From the NCBI GenBank assembly GCA_051294375.1, contig CM119267.1, positions 22,507,486 to 22,571,485 of the forward strand: a DNA stretch of 64,000 bases, read 5' to 3'. Both the position numbers and the translations under genes were made by a program. The notes beneath the pieces were generated by a model, which saw nothing but the letters and a program-made list of their open reading frames with translations, was not told the origin of the DNA and searched no databases. This stretch comes from Paraspadella gotoi (Eukaryota; Chaetognatha). This document shows positions 22,501 through 36,992 of this stretch, in pieces (position 1 is the stretch's first letter; each line of letters begins with the position of its first letter).

Positions 22501-25233
22501 GCGAGAATAGAAATGGCAACACTCATTCTCAGGCGCCGCGCGCGTTGGCGAGGAGTAAGCTCAACGGGGTAGGGGGAATATTGTCTCTGCGCGGCGTTGG
22601 TGAGTTTTTATAATGACTGATGGGAAATAGTGATAGAATTATGAACTTATGCTGTTTTCGGCTTAATTTTCAGACGGATATTTTAAACACTTTTAGCTAG
22701 CTAATATAGCTCATATAAACTTACTCTCAGTCCTCAACGACGAATTTTTTTTTGCCCCCGACTCATTACTTTATCACAAAATAAGAAAGAAGAAATATTG
22801 AATTATACAGGGGTCTCTTAAAATCTAGGAACCAAAGAGAGAACAAAACAATTTTGTAGTTTGCATGCAGGATTCCGGCTCTCTTGGATTCTGAATAATC
22901 GAATACAACAGATTTGTTCTATCAAAACAAGGTTAGTTATGCGATAGTATCATTTCGATTAGAATCAGAAATCTCTAAAAAACAAGAAGAAGGTAAAAGG
23001 CCCCCCCATAACTTTTTAGAGTTCAATTAATAAGTTATTATCTCGGGACGAAGAAGATTTGTTACACCTAATTTTTGGTTTGACGGGTTTTTCATCCTTT
23101 ATCTTTTCTTTGTTGGCAATTAAATTAATATAATTTCACGGTTTTGTAAATCTCGTAATTTTGTAATGTTCACCAAATCACCTTGATTAAGTGTTTAAAA
23201 AATTGTCGCGGGACAGTTATTATTCCGATATCCTGAGTAATAAAAGTTAACAAGAATGCAAAGTAAGTTAATATTAAAATAAGGAGGCATTCGGAAGGCT
23301 GCTCTGGCAGAGACATCAGTATTCAGTGAAGTAAACGCAAATAATAACCGTTAGCGGTGGTGAGTTTAAAACAAAAAACAAAAACATAAAAAACCGACTT
23401 TAAAATCATTCACAATTCATCTCTGCTTTTTCTTCTTTTTGATTATGAAAATCTGATGACATGCAGAACAAAAAGTGCTGCACTTAAACGGCTTTTAGAT
23501 GTTTAAGAACGAATTTTGTTCCAAAGTAAAAAAAAAAAAACGGCTTAGGTTCAATTTTTTTTTCTCATCTCCCCGAAAATTGATTTTCGTTTCGCCTCAA
23601 CAGATTTTCCTTCCAAATCACAGCACCAAAAGTTCCTAAACTTAGCAAACGAAATTCCATCCCAGTTTGCTTGACTAACGCGTTTTTTTTTCCCCCTTTT
23701 TTTCCTTTTTTTTCCCTTTTGTTTCCTTTTTTCAACACTTTTCGAACCATTTTAAAAGTCTCTCCTTTTCCCCGCCTTCCCCCACATTGCCCATACCAAT
23801 TCCATTCGCCCTTCTCTTTCCTAGATATTTTAAACCCCTCCCCCGTCCCCCCCCATAAAAAAAAAAAAAAAAAAGGATTTTAGCCAAGGAAAATAGTTTG
23901 GGAGAGGAAGAGGAAATTTCCATTTTCCGTTGAGGATCGAATCTCGTCCCACGTGCTGTAGGCCGCCGCCGCCGACACGCTCCGCCGCCGCCGCTCCGCG
24001 CCCCTTTCCTCGTCAGAGGACGACGGCGTCAACCGGGCCGTTGGCGATAACGAGTTGTCCCCGCTCGTTAAGCACCAGATTAACAAGTTTTTTCCGCCGC
24101 CCGCAGGAGGCGGAATCGCATTCTCCGTCCGGGCAATTACATTCCGGTTCCCTGACGGTGAGAATCAACCAAGTCGCTTTTCCGGATGTGAGAGAAGGTA
24201 GCGGCGGCGCGCGGGTCGTCAACGCCCTCCCTTTGTCCGCTCGGCGCCGTCGTGTCGTGGCGGCGGCGTCGGCGCGGCGGCTCTCATCGGTTTCCCGATC
24301 CCTCGAACGGGCGGCGGGAAGCGCGGCGGTGGCGGGCGGCTGAAGCCGAAATGACGGATTTTTCCGTTTCGAAAGGCGATTTCAGCGGAACTTTTTGTGC
24401 TTCTTTTTTCCGTGGCGCGAGCGTCATTTTTTTCGTGCGATCCTCGTTTCCGGCAATGAGGAGGAGGAGGGAGGTGGAAAGGCGGCGGAGACGACTGGGG
24501 CGTTAATAGATTGCGCTTTTGTTATGGTCGTCGTCGTTGTCGTCGAAGGCGCGAGGCAACGAGTCTTTCGTCCTTTTTTCGCGCGAGACACGGTTGGCGT
24601 CGTCAATGAGACCGCTTCCGCGGCCCGTCTTTTCCATTCATTCCCCCCTCTCGCTCGTTTTTCCTTTCTTTTCCTCCATTTTTGTCTCCCGCGCGCAGAC
24701 CTGAGACCGGCGTTGCGGCGGTCCGGAAGCGGCGTCGGCGGCGTCAGTTCCATCGAGTTCCTCGTCGGGAGGGGGGGCCCAGTTCCTCCTTCGATCCGAA
24801 ATCCCGGAATTTCTCTGATTTTCGTCGGCGGAGGAGATTTTCCTGAACGAAGGAGTTGTTGGATGGAGTGTTGGAAGCGACTGAGTGGAGCGAAAGGTTG
24901 GAGCGAAGAGGGGTTGGAGGGTTGGAGCGGACGGAAGTTTCCGAAGAGGCTATCCCTGAAGGAGAAGGTTTTAAAAAAAAAATGACTTTGAGGCTCAAAA
25001 TGGGGTTTTTTTTTCAAATCGTGTGGGTGTTTAGGTGTTCAAACCTGTTCACAGTTCCGTGTTCACTGTTCAGGTCAATCGTTGCAGGATCTAAATTGTC
25101 TTTTTTTTTCCTTTTCCCTAATCAAGAAATCCTATCTGTTTCTTTCTTTTTATTGCTTTCTGTGTTTTCTTGTTTTCTGATATCTTTTCTAACTCCTTTT
25201 TATCTTTTTTTTGCCTTTTTGTTTGATTTCCTT

Positions 25234-25286
<53 letters not shown>

Positions 25287-28200
25287 CTCTCTTCTCTCTC
25301 TCTTCTTTCTCTCTCCCTATCTTTATTTTCTTGTTTTCCCTTGTTTTATGTTTTTTTTTTTCAAGATCCTTTTTATCTGTTTTCCTTTTTGGTTTCCTCT
25401 CTTCTCTCCCTCTTCTCGTTCTCTCTCTCTCTCCTCTCGTCTCTCCTTCTCTCTCTCTCTCTCCTGCTCCTCTCTCTCTACTCTCGAAAGTGGTGGGAGG
25501 TGGGGCTCATCCTCTATTCTTTCCTTTCGTTCAAGGCCCGCGTCTTTCACTCCCGACGAAAGAATAAAAAAGTCAAATCGTATTCTCGCCCAGGATTCGG
25601 TCGTCCGGCGAATTTCCAGCTTTCGGCGGTTTCGGCGGAATCAGCGGTGGAGAGGCGGGATGGGCAACTAGTGCGGCGGACGGATGGCGATGGCGAACTG
25701 GCGGGCCCGAAGCGGTCGTTTCCGGATGAATAACTCCGACGCCAAGATTCGTCGTCCGTTGTTATTGTTATGGTGAATTGTTTGGTGTGGTTATTGTTGT
25801 ACATACTATTCACGTGATCAAGCGAACTGAATGTGGGTCTTTATTTTTCGTTTCAGCCTTCGGCGGCGCCGCTGCCGCCGCTGCCGGCCGCCCCGCGCCT
25901 CCACGTGCAGTTTGCTCATCAATTCTTTCCTGCATGACTTCCTTCATTTCCAAGTTTTTCGACAGAGAAATCGTTCCCGGCAGCCGCTCCAGAGCTTTCG
26001 GTGGCGCTGCGTCGCCTGCGCGTCTCCGCGCGGCCGGCGCGGCGTTGGATTCGCTTGTTCGCGTCCTTGGACGACGCGACGGCCGTTGATCGGGCGGCCA
26101 TAAACGCGTCGAGACGTTGAGCGCGAGAGGCGTTTTCAATAATTGATTTCCGCGCCGCTGCCGCCGCTGCAAGCGCTGTAAAACGAAGCGGCGGCGCCGG
26201 CGGTCCCGGTGCGAATGGAAAATAGTCGTGTTTTGGTTGTTCGTTTTCCCTGAAGGCTTCGCGAGATTTGCGGTTGAATTCCGTGATTCTCGTTGGCGAA
26301 CATAGTTCCCTGTAACTTTGACGTAAGCCTCCTCCTCCTCCATCCGCGCTCGTTCGTGGCCGATTTCCGGCCTGCCGGTGCCCGAGAGAGCGTCGCAGAA
26401 AATTCTCGGCACCGATTTTCGGCCAACCGGGATCACTCGGTCGCGCGAGCGCGCCATCGTGGCGGGTCCGGCATAGAATGGCTTTCTGCCGTGTCGTCAT
26501 TAGTAAATTATGGCAAATGTGCATCGGCGGCTGAAAGTAACGCGGCGGCGCTGCCGTTAAATAAGAACCCGTCCCGCCGAAAGCCGGCGCTGTCGAAGGC
26601 GATCGCATAACGCCGCCGTCGGGCAATTCTCGCGTGGCGAAAGTTGACGCGACTTTCGTCCTGCGAAGAACACTGCAGTCAGGCGACGCGGACGGGAACT
26701 CTTGGGGATCGCCGCCACGGGCCGGAGGACGAGCCAGAGCCTGTTGTTGGAGAAGAGGCCTCGTCCTTCGCCCCAACCGCCGCCCGAGTTAAAGAACGAG
26801 AAGCACGTGCAAGCCGCCGCCGACAACGGCGCAGCGAGGGTCAGCGGCGAATCTTCGTCCGACGACCGGTTAGACTTGCTCTTGTTGCTGGTCAGGCCCG
26901 GCTCGCCCTCGACGAGCCTCGATCGCGGCCGTCGAAGAACGCCCTTCGTCGAAAGACTGAAGATCGAGAGGAAAACTCCGCGATTCTGTGCAGCTCGAAG
27001 AAAGTCCGCCGATTCGTTCGCGGACAGAAAGGCGGAAGACAGGGGGCGCGGTCGCCGCTGCTGTCCGGCAGCCGCCGCCGCCTCCGGCCGGTCGACGGAC
27101 GACGTCGGCCGGCGAGGAATGAAGCGGGCGGAGGCGGAGTGCGGCCGTCGGTCCTCGTCGGCACAGCACCGCGGTCGAGGATTTCACAAGTCGCGCAAAG
27201 ATCACAGATTTCGTGAGGCGAAAATGGCGTGGCAACAGGCGGCGCGCCGTCGAGTGGGCGGTGACGATGGCGGCTTCGAACTTTCCCTCAACGAACTGAA
27301 ACGGAGGCGCGGGGTGAGAAGTCGCGAGGGAGACGAACTGTCCCGTGAATTGGGCCTGTGAGGATTTGTGCTGGCGTTGTTGCTGTTGCAAGAACACATG
27401 GATTTTGATCGGACCCGCAAGTTCGTCGTCAATTGATTCTCGTTGTAAAGGAAAAAACGGAGGTCAGTGATTTAGGAACGTCCGTCTTGGTTCGCCGCTC
27501 GCGTTTGCGCGTGGGCGGAGGAAAGTTCGTTTCGCAGAATTCGCCATGGTGCGTTTCAATTGGCGGTCGTAATCGTTGCCAAATTGAGGAGGAGGGCAAT
27601 GAGCCGATCCGCCCTTCGGTCCATTGATAGTAATAGTTTTTGTTGATTGACAAATGATCCCAATTCGAATCGGCAATCCGTGTTGGGAAATCCCGCTACG
27701 AATCACGTAGGGATAAGATCTGCGTTTGTTCTCTCCCGTCCAAATAAAACTCGGATCCTCCAATTGCGAAAAGTGATTCTGATGCAATTTCTCCAGATTG
27801 CAGATGAAAGCCGGAGAATTGGACTTAATCTTGCCGTTCTCTCTGTTTTTGTCGGACGCGAGGAGGAATCGTCGGGCCGCCCGTCGTCGTCGGCATTCGT
27901 CGAGCTGGTAGCAGCTTCCGCACCGGGCTGGCCCGCCTTCGGTGACCTTGTAGGATTCCGTGAGAGACGTCGACGGCGCCGGCGTCGTCGTCCGGTTCCG
28001 ACTCGGATCTAGTTGTTCTCTTCGGCGAAGAGTTGCTGTTCCGCGAGGCGGCGAAAAGTCGGCGCCGCCGACGAAATCTCCACCACCACCACGTCGCTCC
28101 GTCGGCGCCGCGACGGCTGGCTCTTCTGCCGCAACCTCCCGCGGCCTCCATCGCCACCCGGCGGCCGCATCGACGGCGGCGGCACGATGCGCCAGAAGCC

Positions 28201-31200
28201 TCCAGCTCGGCGATGGGCGAACTCTTGCGTTGGTGAAGGCGGAAGAGGGAAGAGTGTCGCTGCTCTGCTGAGAGCGTCGGCGACGTAGGCGCTGCGATCG
28301 GCCACGTGATATCGTCCGATTCCCTTCTTCAAACTGTTGCTCCCTTCGATCCGATTGCTTCTTGCCCGCCTCACTGTCTCCCGGGTCTTGCCACGATCCC
28401 TCGTGCGCCCTTAGTACGTTGTGCGAAGTCATCAGAATTCCTGCGTCTTTTGAAATCTTGTCTTTCGAACCGCTCGCCGAGCGAAGGATCGCGTCCAAAG
28501 CCACTGGAGTCCGCGACTCCGTTGGTGTCACCATTTCGAAACGTCCGTTTTCGACGCCCATTTTCTACGCCGCTCGCCGCGTTGAACGTTTTCCATTTCC
28601 GGCGCCGTCCAATTCTCCAAGGTCAGGATCTTCAGGCTCGGACGTACGGGAAAATCTCCGCTTCTCGATTCGCTCTAAATCGTCCGGCGATCGGAGGATG
28701 AGAGATTCCGGTCGAGAAACTCGATCTTTCGAAGGCGTTTCGAATCGGTTGTGATGTCGACGAACGTATTCGCATCATTCCCTTCCTGCGTTCGACCGCG
28801 AATAACGAAAACGAGTTTCCGCGGGCGAAGAAAAAACTTTTTTGTGTTTTGGCCGCGACGCGCCCTCGTCCGGCCCGAGAGACAACGGAAGAAGGCGTGG
28901 TCTCGATGCAGTTTTTTCCAAAAGGCTTTGCACCTGTTCGCGATTTCGAAAAGAAGAAACTCGACCGTCTCCTGTGATAGCGCAGTCGTCCGCGGTGAGC
29001 TTGATGAGGAAGCGCTTCCGCTTGAAAGGAGAGCTTCCGCAGTTTGGCCCAGCAGAAGGTGATGATCTGGCTTCGTGGTTGTTAGATCGAGAATGCCGAG
29101 TGAGCGATGGCCTTTGAACGCGGCGACTCCCTTTGACCTCTTTGGACGGGTATGCCTGGCAAGATATTCCTTGGTGCGGGCGTCGTGCCAATTCGCACGA
29201 CCGCCGTAGAGGTGGGCGATCCTGCGCAGCGATGTCGAGGAGATGAAAGTCGGCGGCGGCGCGGCGGTTGGCCGGCGTGAATTCCGATGATAGTCCATCA
29301 CCTTCTTCTTCGAACTCACCGACTGTTTGGCGTGAGAGCGAAGGTGAGAGGTAAGCTGTGGTCCTGATAATGTTCCGCGGCGAAGTCGCCGATCTCCGCC
29401 TGCACCACAACGAGGCGAAGAAGGGCGCCGGTGTTATCGTTGCAAGGCCAGCCCGACCCTCGGCCAGATCGCGCTTGATCTGCAGGGCGAACAGGTAACG
29501 CGTGTCTCTTCCTCCAGCTGAGCCGGGTCAGGCGTGTAGAAATTTACGGAGAAGCGGAAAAGGGAAGAGGTTTCAAAGCCGCCGCCCCGGTCGAGCAACG
29601 GCGTCTGTTTGAAGAATGGGCCTTGTCCCGTCCAGCCAGCGTTCGGGCCGCGCTTTCGTCCAGAAACTCCAGCCCGAAATAGTCGTACTCGAGCAGGTTG
29701 AGGTGGCGGACGACTTGGGCGAAAAGGTCTTGCCCGACGCCTTGACGGGCACCTGGAAGGTGGTGCTTCGGTCGTCGAAGCAGCGCCACGCGAAACACGT
29801 GAGGAAATTTCTCGCGGCGGACGCGCGTCGCTGGCGGCGTTTGATTGCGAACGGAGAAGGACTGGGTGATGGAAGGGAGGGCGCGCCGGACGGGGGCGTG
29901 GAATGCATGGTTCTTTATTTTTTTTGGGGGGGGCTGGGGTGGGGCGGGGAATGGGTGGGTGTGAGGGGAGATGGAGATGGGAAATTCTAACGAGCGTCGA
30001 AGGTCTCGAGGGAAAAGAGAGAAGAGACACGAGCCAAAGATTTTCTTTTTTTTTCTAATTTTTTTTTTTCTTTCATTCAATTTTTTTTCTCTCGCTTTTT
30101 CCTTTTTCATCTTTCTCGCGTTCGCAGTTCGATCCAACATTCTTGCTTACAACATAATCGTGCGATCGAAAAGTCACGTTTTTCTGTCTCTCTCTTCTCA
30201 CTCTCTCTCAATCTCTGTCGCTCTGTCGCCATTCGACGGATTTTCGTACATATTTTGTTTTTCGTTATTATTTTCCTTTTCTCCTTATTTCGTATACAGG
30301 GACAACGAATATTTTTCTTTTTTTATTTTCTTTTTTTTATGTCGCAGATTTTTGCAATTCCGGAATTTTTTCTTTCTTTTTTTTTTTCTTTTTCTTTTTT
30401 TCCCTTTTCCATCGACGCGGTTGAAGTTGACTTATAACGGAGGGAAAATCCCCGGAGTCAAGGCCGACGCAACATAGTAAGCTTTTATTGTTTTCCGCTT
30501 TTTTTTTTGTCCTCTGTCTCTGTCTCTCTTCTCCTTTTTCTCTCTCATCTCCGGTCGTCGTTATTTTCTCTCTCTCTCTTTTTTGTTTGTTTTCCTTTTT
30601 TTCTTTTTTTTTCGTTTGGTTTTTATTTTTCCGCACTATTTCCTTCTATTCTTTCTTCTCTCAACCGGCGGGACGTTTTTGCCCCGGCGCTTTCTTCGTC
30701 TCCCCTCCTCTCCTCACTCCTCTCTCTCTCTCTTCTCTCTCTCTCTCTCATCTCTTCTCTATCTCTCCTCTCTCCTCACTCTCTCTCTCATCTTTCTCTC
30801 TCTCTCTCTCTCGTCTCTCTCTCTCTCTCTCTCTGTTAGAGCGAATCTCTTCTTCTCTCTACCTTTGGCGCCTCCATCCCTTGCGTAATCTCCTCTCTCT
30901 CTCTCTCTTCTCCTCGTTTCTCTCTCTGTCTCTCGTCTCTCTCTCGCAAAACGCTTCTCTACCCGCTAGAGCAGGCTACCCCGCTAACCGCCGCTAACCC
31001 CGGCCGATATAAAATTTTCGGTCTCCTTTCATATCGCGCCCGGCGGCCCCGACATAGGGGGGCGGGAGAGAGAGAGGGGAGGTTTGCCCCCGGGCGGAGA
31101 GGGGCCGGCGCGTGGCGGAGAGGGAGAAGAGAAAAAAGTGGAGCGAAGGTTCCGGTTTCGGCGCCGCAGGAGGGGGCGTGGCCGGCGTCAAAAAACGCCA

Positions 31201-32954
31201 CGCGCAGGCGCTCTCTCGCGGATGAAAGAGGATGAAGGGAAGAGAAGCGAGGTCGGCGAGGGCGTCGGGGAAGGTCGTCGACGGGCTTTTCGGGGTCGCC
31301 GATTAAGACCCGGGGAGAGGATAGAGACGGAGACAACACACGGTTCCTTCTTGCTCTCTTCGCGCGCATAGAGTGGAGAGAAGAGAGAGACAGAGACGGG
31401 AGAGGATGTTCTTTCGTCTCATTCGCAGTCAGCTCACGGGCGCCGTTAAACTCCACGAGGTCTTGTTTTTAGGAATCGGTTTCCATTCCATCTATCACGG
31501 CCTCGGAGACGCTCTGCTCTCTCGCTCGCGTCGCTACAAGATTCCGTGTATCTTCTCTCTCTACGTTCTCTCCGCCGCTCGCTCTCCCTCTTTTCACCTG
31601 CTCTTCGAAATCGAAGATGGGGCGGGCCAGAGAGAGAAGAGAGAGACGGGGCCGATATTTTGGGTCGAAGAGCGGGCGAATAGAATCTCCAACGGGATTG
31701 TTATTGGTTTTTTTTTTGTAAACGTCCGTGAAACTATCGCGTTTGGCGAAGAGAGGAAAGGTGGGAGAAAAGAAAGGAAAAAAGGGAGGGAAGAACCAAA
31801 AATGGAAAAAAAAGGAAACGTAGAAAAGAAAGGAAAAAGGGAGGACGGAGAGAAAGGGGAAAAGGGCAAAGGGCGAAAAAGAGGACGGATGACGGCTGGG
31901 AGAAAATCGGAGAACATTTGATTAAGAAAGTGTAGAAGTTTGAGTAGACATCCTTCGTTGGAAACGATTACAGTTTCCGGGATTTCGCTTTGTTTTTTCC
32001 CTGTTTTTCCAGTTACTGTTGTTGTTTACCTGGTGATCTTCCGGCTAATTCGAGCGCTAATTGGTTTTAAATTCCCGCGGTGGTAAGTTGTTAGTTTAGT
32101 TTTGTTTACATTCAACTCTTGGTTCAATTTCGTAAATGGGAGATGGCGATGAACTTTGTTGACCTAAAATTTTGGGTAAAAAAAAAAAGTAATGAGTTTA
32201 TATTTATTAATATAAGTTATTAACGATCAAAGTGAACGTCATTTAAATTCTTTGTTGTTGTTCGAAATAAAGGTTTTTTAAAAATTTTCTCCCCTTAAAT
32301 TAACAGAGATTCCGTCGGCGCGCGGTGGGCGTGGCCCTCTGTCTTTCCCAGCCTTTTTCCGGAGTTATGCTCGCAACCTGAAAAAAAAAAAAAAAAAAAC
32401 GATGGGGGGGTGGGAAGAGACGCTAAAAGCGTAAAAGAAAAAAAAAAAAAGAAAGATGGCGTCGAGAGAGGAAAAAAAAAGAGTGCGCTGGGAATGAGAA
32501 AATATAAAACAAATGGCGCAAGAACAACCAACCAAAAATAAAAAAAGTAACGGAAAATAGAAGACAAAATAATGGAGAAATAAAATAAGGGGTTCAAATT
32601 AAAAAAAAATATGGACTTTACCCATAAACAAAATTGGGACAAAAAACAAACAAACAAAAAACCACAAAGAAACTTAAATGAGTCGAATGAAAAGGCATCA
32701 AAGAGTGTCAATTAAGACAATGAAATAAAAACCCAAATGAAAAAGAAAAATGGAAGTCCAGAAAGAGAAAAAGAAACAAAAATTTTAGCACAGAAAAGAT
32801 AAAAAGGAAAAAGAAAAGAAAAGAAAAGAAAAAGAAAAAAGCGAGTGTCATGAAGTCCGTTATGTTGAAAAAAACATTTTTTTTTTGGACGGAACTTTCT
32901 TTTCCGAACCAAGAAGGAAAGGAAAGTGAGAGAGAGGAGAGAGAGAGAGAGAGA

Positions 32955-33014
<60 letters not shown>

Positions 33015-33732
33015 AGAGGAGAGAACGAACTATAGAGTTTTCCGCCGCCGGGGGCGATAATGACCGTCTTGTCCACTCTTTATGTCTTTCTGATGTGGTA
33101 TCTGAAGCGGCCGCCAAGGGGCACCGAGAAGGAAGGCGTGGAGGTCGAGGCTCGCCAAAACGGGCACGTTTCACTAATCTCCTCGTTCAAAACTCGGTCC
33201 ACGCTCGCAACGTAAAAAAATCGCTCGCTATATCCAGTTGTATCTGTTCTCCTTAATGGAGCCTGACTCACTTGCGCAAAAACTAAAAATAATTATTTAA
33301 CTTTTCTAGTTTAAGTTTTCCAGTGATCAATGGCGCTTTTTTTCCTCATAATTGTTTTCCTCTGCTTTACCAGCACTCGAATGGAAATTCACAAATGCTT
33401 CACTTCAACATTCGTATTTTAATAAATCAGAACCCCCTCAGACTCCTCTGTCTCTATAATTCGTCCTCGCTCTTTTTCCTCGATCTCTCTTTTCCTGTCC
33501 TCTGCCTTCTATTTCTTTTCCACACACCCTCTCTCTCTCTCTCAATCTCGTCTCTCTCTCTCTCCATCTCCGTCATCTCTCCCCTCCTCGCTCTCTCTCT
33601 CTCTCCTCTGATCCCTCTCTCTCTCTCTCTCTTTTCTCTCAAAACATCTAAAAACCTCTCTCGTCTCTCTCTCCTCTTTTTTGCCTCAATTTGGCTCGTT
33701 TATTTTATTCGCTGGAAATGTTTTTTTTTTTT
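19531..33732. repeat. 14.2-kb duplicated block, second copy
   Basis: Twin of 1685-15886 at offset 17,846. It includes the twin coding-like segments (19564-20127, 20269-20418), the long minus frame (27464-28561), the FERM gene (28696-29811) and the CT/GA tracts. Because the twin carries the same FERM frameshifts, the two blocks are not independent sequence. Confidence 0.93.
28696..29811 (-). CDS. FARP: FERM-domain protein, FARP/Cdep-like, broken by frameshifts (copy 2)
   Basis: Base-for-base twin of the FERM gene at 10850-11965, with the same frame changes and the same visible motifs; FKRKRFLIKL is at 29026-28997 on the minus strand. It should be counted as one locus with the first copy unless the duplication is shown to be real. 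Confidence 0.85.
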
Positions 33733-34245
33733 CAACGCTCAGCCATTTTTTTACCGCGCTTTAAGGCTTAAGCCCGGTTTGTTTTTTGTTTATTAATTAT
33801 TTTTTTTCTGTCATTTCTTTTTCCGCTGTTTTGGAGTTTACTATCGCTCTAGAAGCAGAAGAGCGCGCTCAGTTTGAATTAAATCCGGGTGAGTCAACGC
33901 ATTATTCGCTCTTACATCGGGAGATTCCGCGTTCGTGAGGCTGAATTTTGGAAACGAAATTCTCCAGTTTTTTTTTTGCCCTCGCTCAGAAAAAAAACAC
34001 ATTAGGGCAATAAAAAAGTGTTTATGATTTTTTCCTTGGCGTTATGAATTTATTGGTGGACTATTTTTTTTTTTTATCCCAATTTTTGGCAGATTGAGAT
34101 ACTGAAGAGAGAAAGAAGAAATAGAGAGAGAGAGAGTGAAATTTTCGAGAAGGCAGGAAAGTGTGAGAGGAAATTGGAATAGGAAAGAAACAGGCATGAG
34201 AGCAACACCCGTCCTGTTGGGAAGGCCAAAAGCGTCCCCGTCGTC

Positions 34246-34336
34246 TCGTTGTCTCTCTCGTCTCTCTCTCTCTCCTCTCTCTCTCTCATCTTCTCTCTCT
34301 CTCTCTTCTCCTCTCCTCTCTCTCTCCTCTCGTCTC
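34246..34336. repeat. (CT)n microsatellite
   Basis: Counterpart of 16420-16508, with different interruptions. Confidence 0.94.
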
Positions 34337-34573
34337 TCATTTCCGACCTTTATTTGGCGCGAGATTTTATTTATTTTTATTTTCGTCTTTATTTTAATTC
34401 ATTTATTTTTCTCACGTCTCCGTTGCCATGGTGTTTACGCGTCGGGCTGGCGGCGGAGGGGCGGAGGCGGCGGAGGCGGCGGAAGGGAGTTATTTCTCTG
34501 CCGACGCGGGGCGGATCGTCCAATCGGGTCGCGAGAACGCGCATTCGAGCGGCGCGCGCGTGCCGAAAACCGG

Positions 34574-34794
34574 GAGAGAGAGAGAGAATAGAGAGTAGAA
34601 GAGAGAGAGAGAGAGAGAGAGAGAAGAGAGAGAGAGAAGAGGAAGAGAGAAGAGAAGAGAGAGAGAAGAGAGAGAGAAGAGAGAGAGAATGAAATGTGAG
34701 AGACTGTGATAAGAACGCAAGAGCGGACGGAGTGAAAGCTTCTAAGGGGTAAGAGACAGAAAGGAAAAAAATTGGCAGATTGGCTCAGAAAGAG

Positions 34795-34825
<31 letters not shown>

Positions 34826-34862
34826 AGAGAGAGAGAAGAGGAGAGAGAGAGAGAGAGATAGA
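34574..34862. repeat. GA-rich tracts in two blocks
   Basis: Counterpart of 16757-17056, with indel differences throughout. Confidence 0.93.
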
Positions 34863-35795
34863 TTGACAGAGTGAAAGGGAGCGTCGCCCAATTTTCCCGA
34901 GACAGGTTTCAAAGGTTTTTAAAAAAAAAAGAGGTTGTCGCAAAAGGTTCGCGGCGAAAAAAAGGCCCTACCAAAAAAAATCGAGTGGGCGTGGCTCGAT
35001 GAGGAGCGACGGACCGGAAATGGTGTGACGGTGAAAAAAAAAGAGCAATGGGAGGAAAGAAGAAAAAACTTGCCGAAAAAAAAATCGAAGGAAAATCAGG
35101 AGAAAAAATCGAAAAATTAGAAAAACAAATTAGAATAGATTTAATGAAAAAGAAAAACAAGTTCAATAAAATTCAAGTTGTGACAAAGTGACTTTTTGAT
35201 ATAAATGATATATGGGAGTAAATAAACAAGGACTGTGAGAGAGTCTTGATTTGAAAGCTTGCAGGGACCTGCCATGTCATTATCTTGTAAGAGTGATGGA
35301 GGCCCTTAAACCACCCCAAAGGCCTGTCAAAGTCAGGGGCAAGAAGCTTATTTATTTAAATTGATTGCGATAACCTTTTTATATTGCGTTTTTTGTACCC
35401 AATTTAGATTAATCACGTGACTATACAATTATGAAACATTGATGTTATTGGACCACATATTTTTGACATGGACCAAGAAGCAATCTTATGGTAAACCACT
35501 TATTCCTTTACCAAGTGTAAAACACAAAAAATATAGTAACTCTCTCGTTTACAAACGACGTTAGCTGCATGAAGGACAGACAGGAGAAACCGAGCAAAAA
35601 AAAACCGACCGATCGAAAAAAGACTAAGAGTGTTGTGCCCGCGAGTACTCGCGGCGCGGACTAAAAAACCTGTGTGAAAAAAAATAGAAAGATGGGTTTC
35701 TTTTTTTTTTTTCGGTTCGATAAATTTTTTGGAGTCGCTTCAGTCTCTTTCTCCTATATTGTGAAGAGACAAGGGACGAGGGAATAACTGAGACA
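34688..35795 (+). repeat. Third noisy copy of the 1.2-kb segment
   Basis: Aligns with 465-1659 and 16880-17993. Having three versions allows a majority comparison that separates isolated indel errors from real differences. Confidence 0.75.
35198..35402 (+). mobile_element. Dispersed short element, copy 3
   Basis: Same position and flanks as copies 1 and 2 in the repeated segment. It shares an extra G in the 5' hairpin arm with copy 2. Confidence 0.65.
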
Positions 35796-35863
35796 GAGAG
35801 AGAGAGAAGAGAGATACGTCGAGTAAGCGATCCGGGAAAGGGACAAGGTGGGGAAGTTGGAGT

Positions 35864-35919
<56 letters not shown>

Positions 35920-35950
35920 GAGAGAGAGAGAGAAGAGAGAGAGAGAGAAA
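35795..35950. repeat. GA-rich microsatellite
   Basis: Counterpart of 17994-18182, with longer pure GA runs. Confidence 0.94.
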
Positions 35951-36992
35951 CACGAGAACACGTTTTTTCGCGCGGGACACCATGAAGTCGAAATTGGGGC
36001 GGGGCGCGTCGGCGGCGCGTAACCCGATTGCCGTCGGTCGCGCCGCCGCGTTCCGCGTTACAATGAAGAGGAATTTGTGAGTCCCGTCGCGTGAAATCGA
36101 GACTTCGGTGACTAATCCAATTCGAGGCAGAGAATCGGAAAACCGGAACGAGGGCGCGCGTGGAAGGGGGGGTGGGGGGGGAGTGGAGATTGGGTGAGTC
36201 GGATTGGTAGGAAAGGATGGAAATAGGACGGCTGTTGTTTGTTGTCCGTCGTGGTTACCCGGGTCCGTTATCATTGGGAACTTCCTTTCTTGGATTAACT
36301 TGAAGCAGAATATTTGTGGTCGTTTCAAATGAGATTTGAGTTTCTTCAATCTGATTTACATATTGTAGCGATTTAGATTATTTCTTATATATTTTGTTTT
36401 CGGTTTACTTAGAAGTTTTGTCCATTATTTTAGATATTTTAATAAGGTTTAATAATATCGTATTTTCCAAACGATATTTTGATATTTCATGGTAGTATTT
36501 ACAATGTATAATATAAAATGTAAAATACAAAATTTTGGGGGGCTTTTTTACGACATGACGTTGAATTGTTAACGCTTTAGTTTTGTGCCTTTACTGTGGT
36601 TATACGCTCGGGTCATCACTGGATGAAAAGGTTTGTTTTTGTTATTTTTGGTTCGTGCCACGTTATTTCCGAACGAGAATCACGGAGTTTATTGTTGTTG
36701 TTGTTTTTGGCCTTTGGGAGGCGTTGTTGTTATATATCGAGGTTATGAAGAATGAAGATGAGGTCCTTGCCCTCGTGGCCAATGTTCACTGAGCTTTTGT
36801 TGTTATCTCATCTTATTCTCATATCATTTCAAACTTATATTATCTCATCTCATTTATTTTATCATTTCATCTCATCTCATCTCATCTCCATCTTCCTCTT
36901 ATATAACTCATCCTATTCTCATCTCATCTCATCTCATTCTTTTCTAATGTCATCTTATATCATTCCCTCTTATTCTCATATCATTTTAACTT

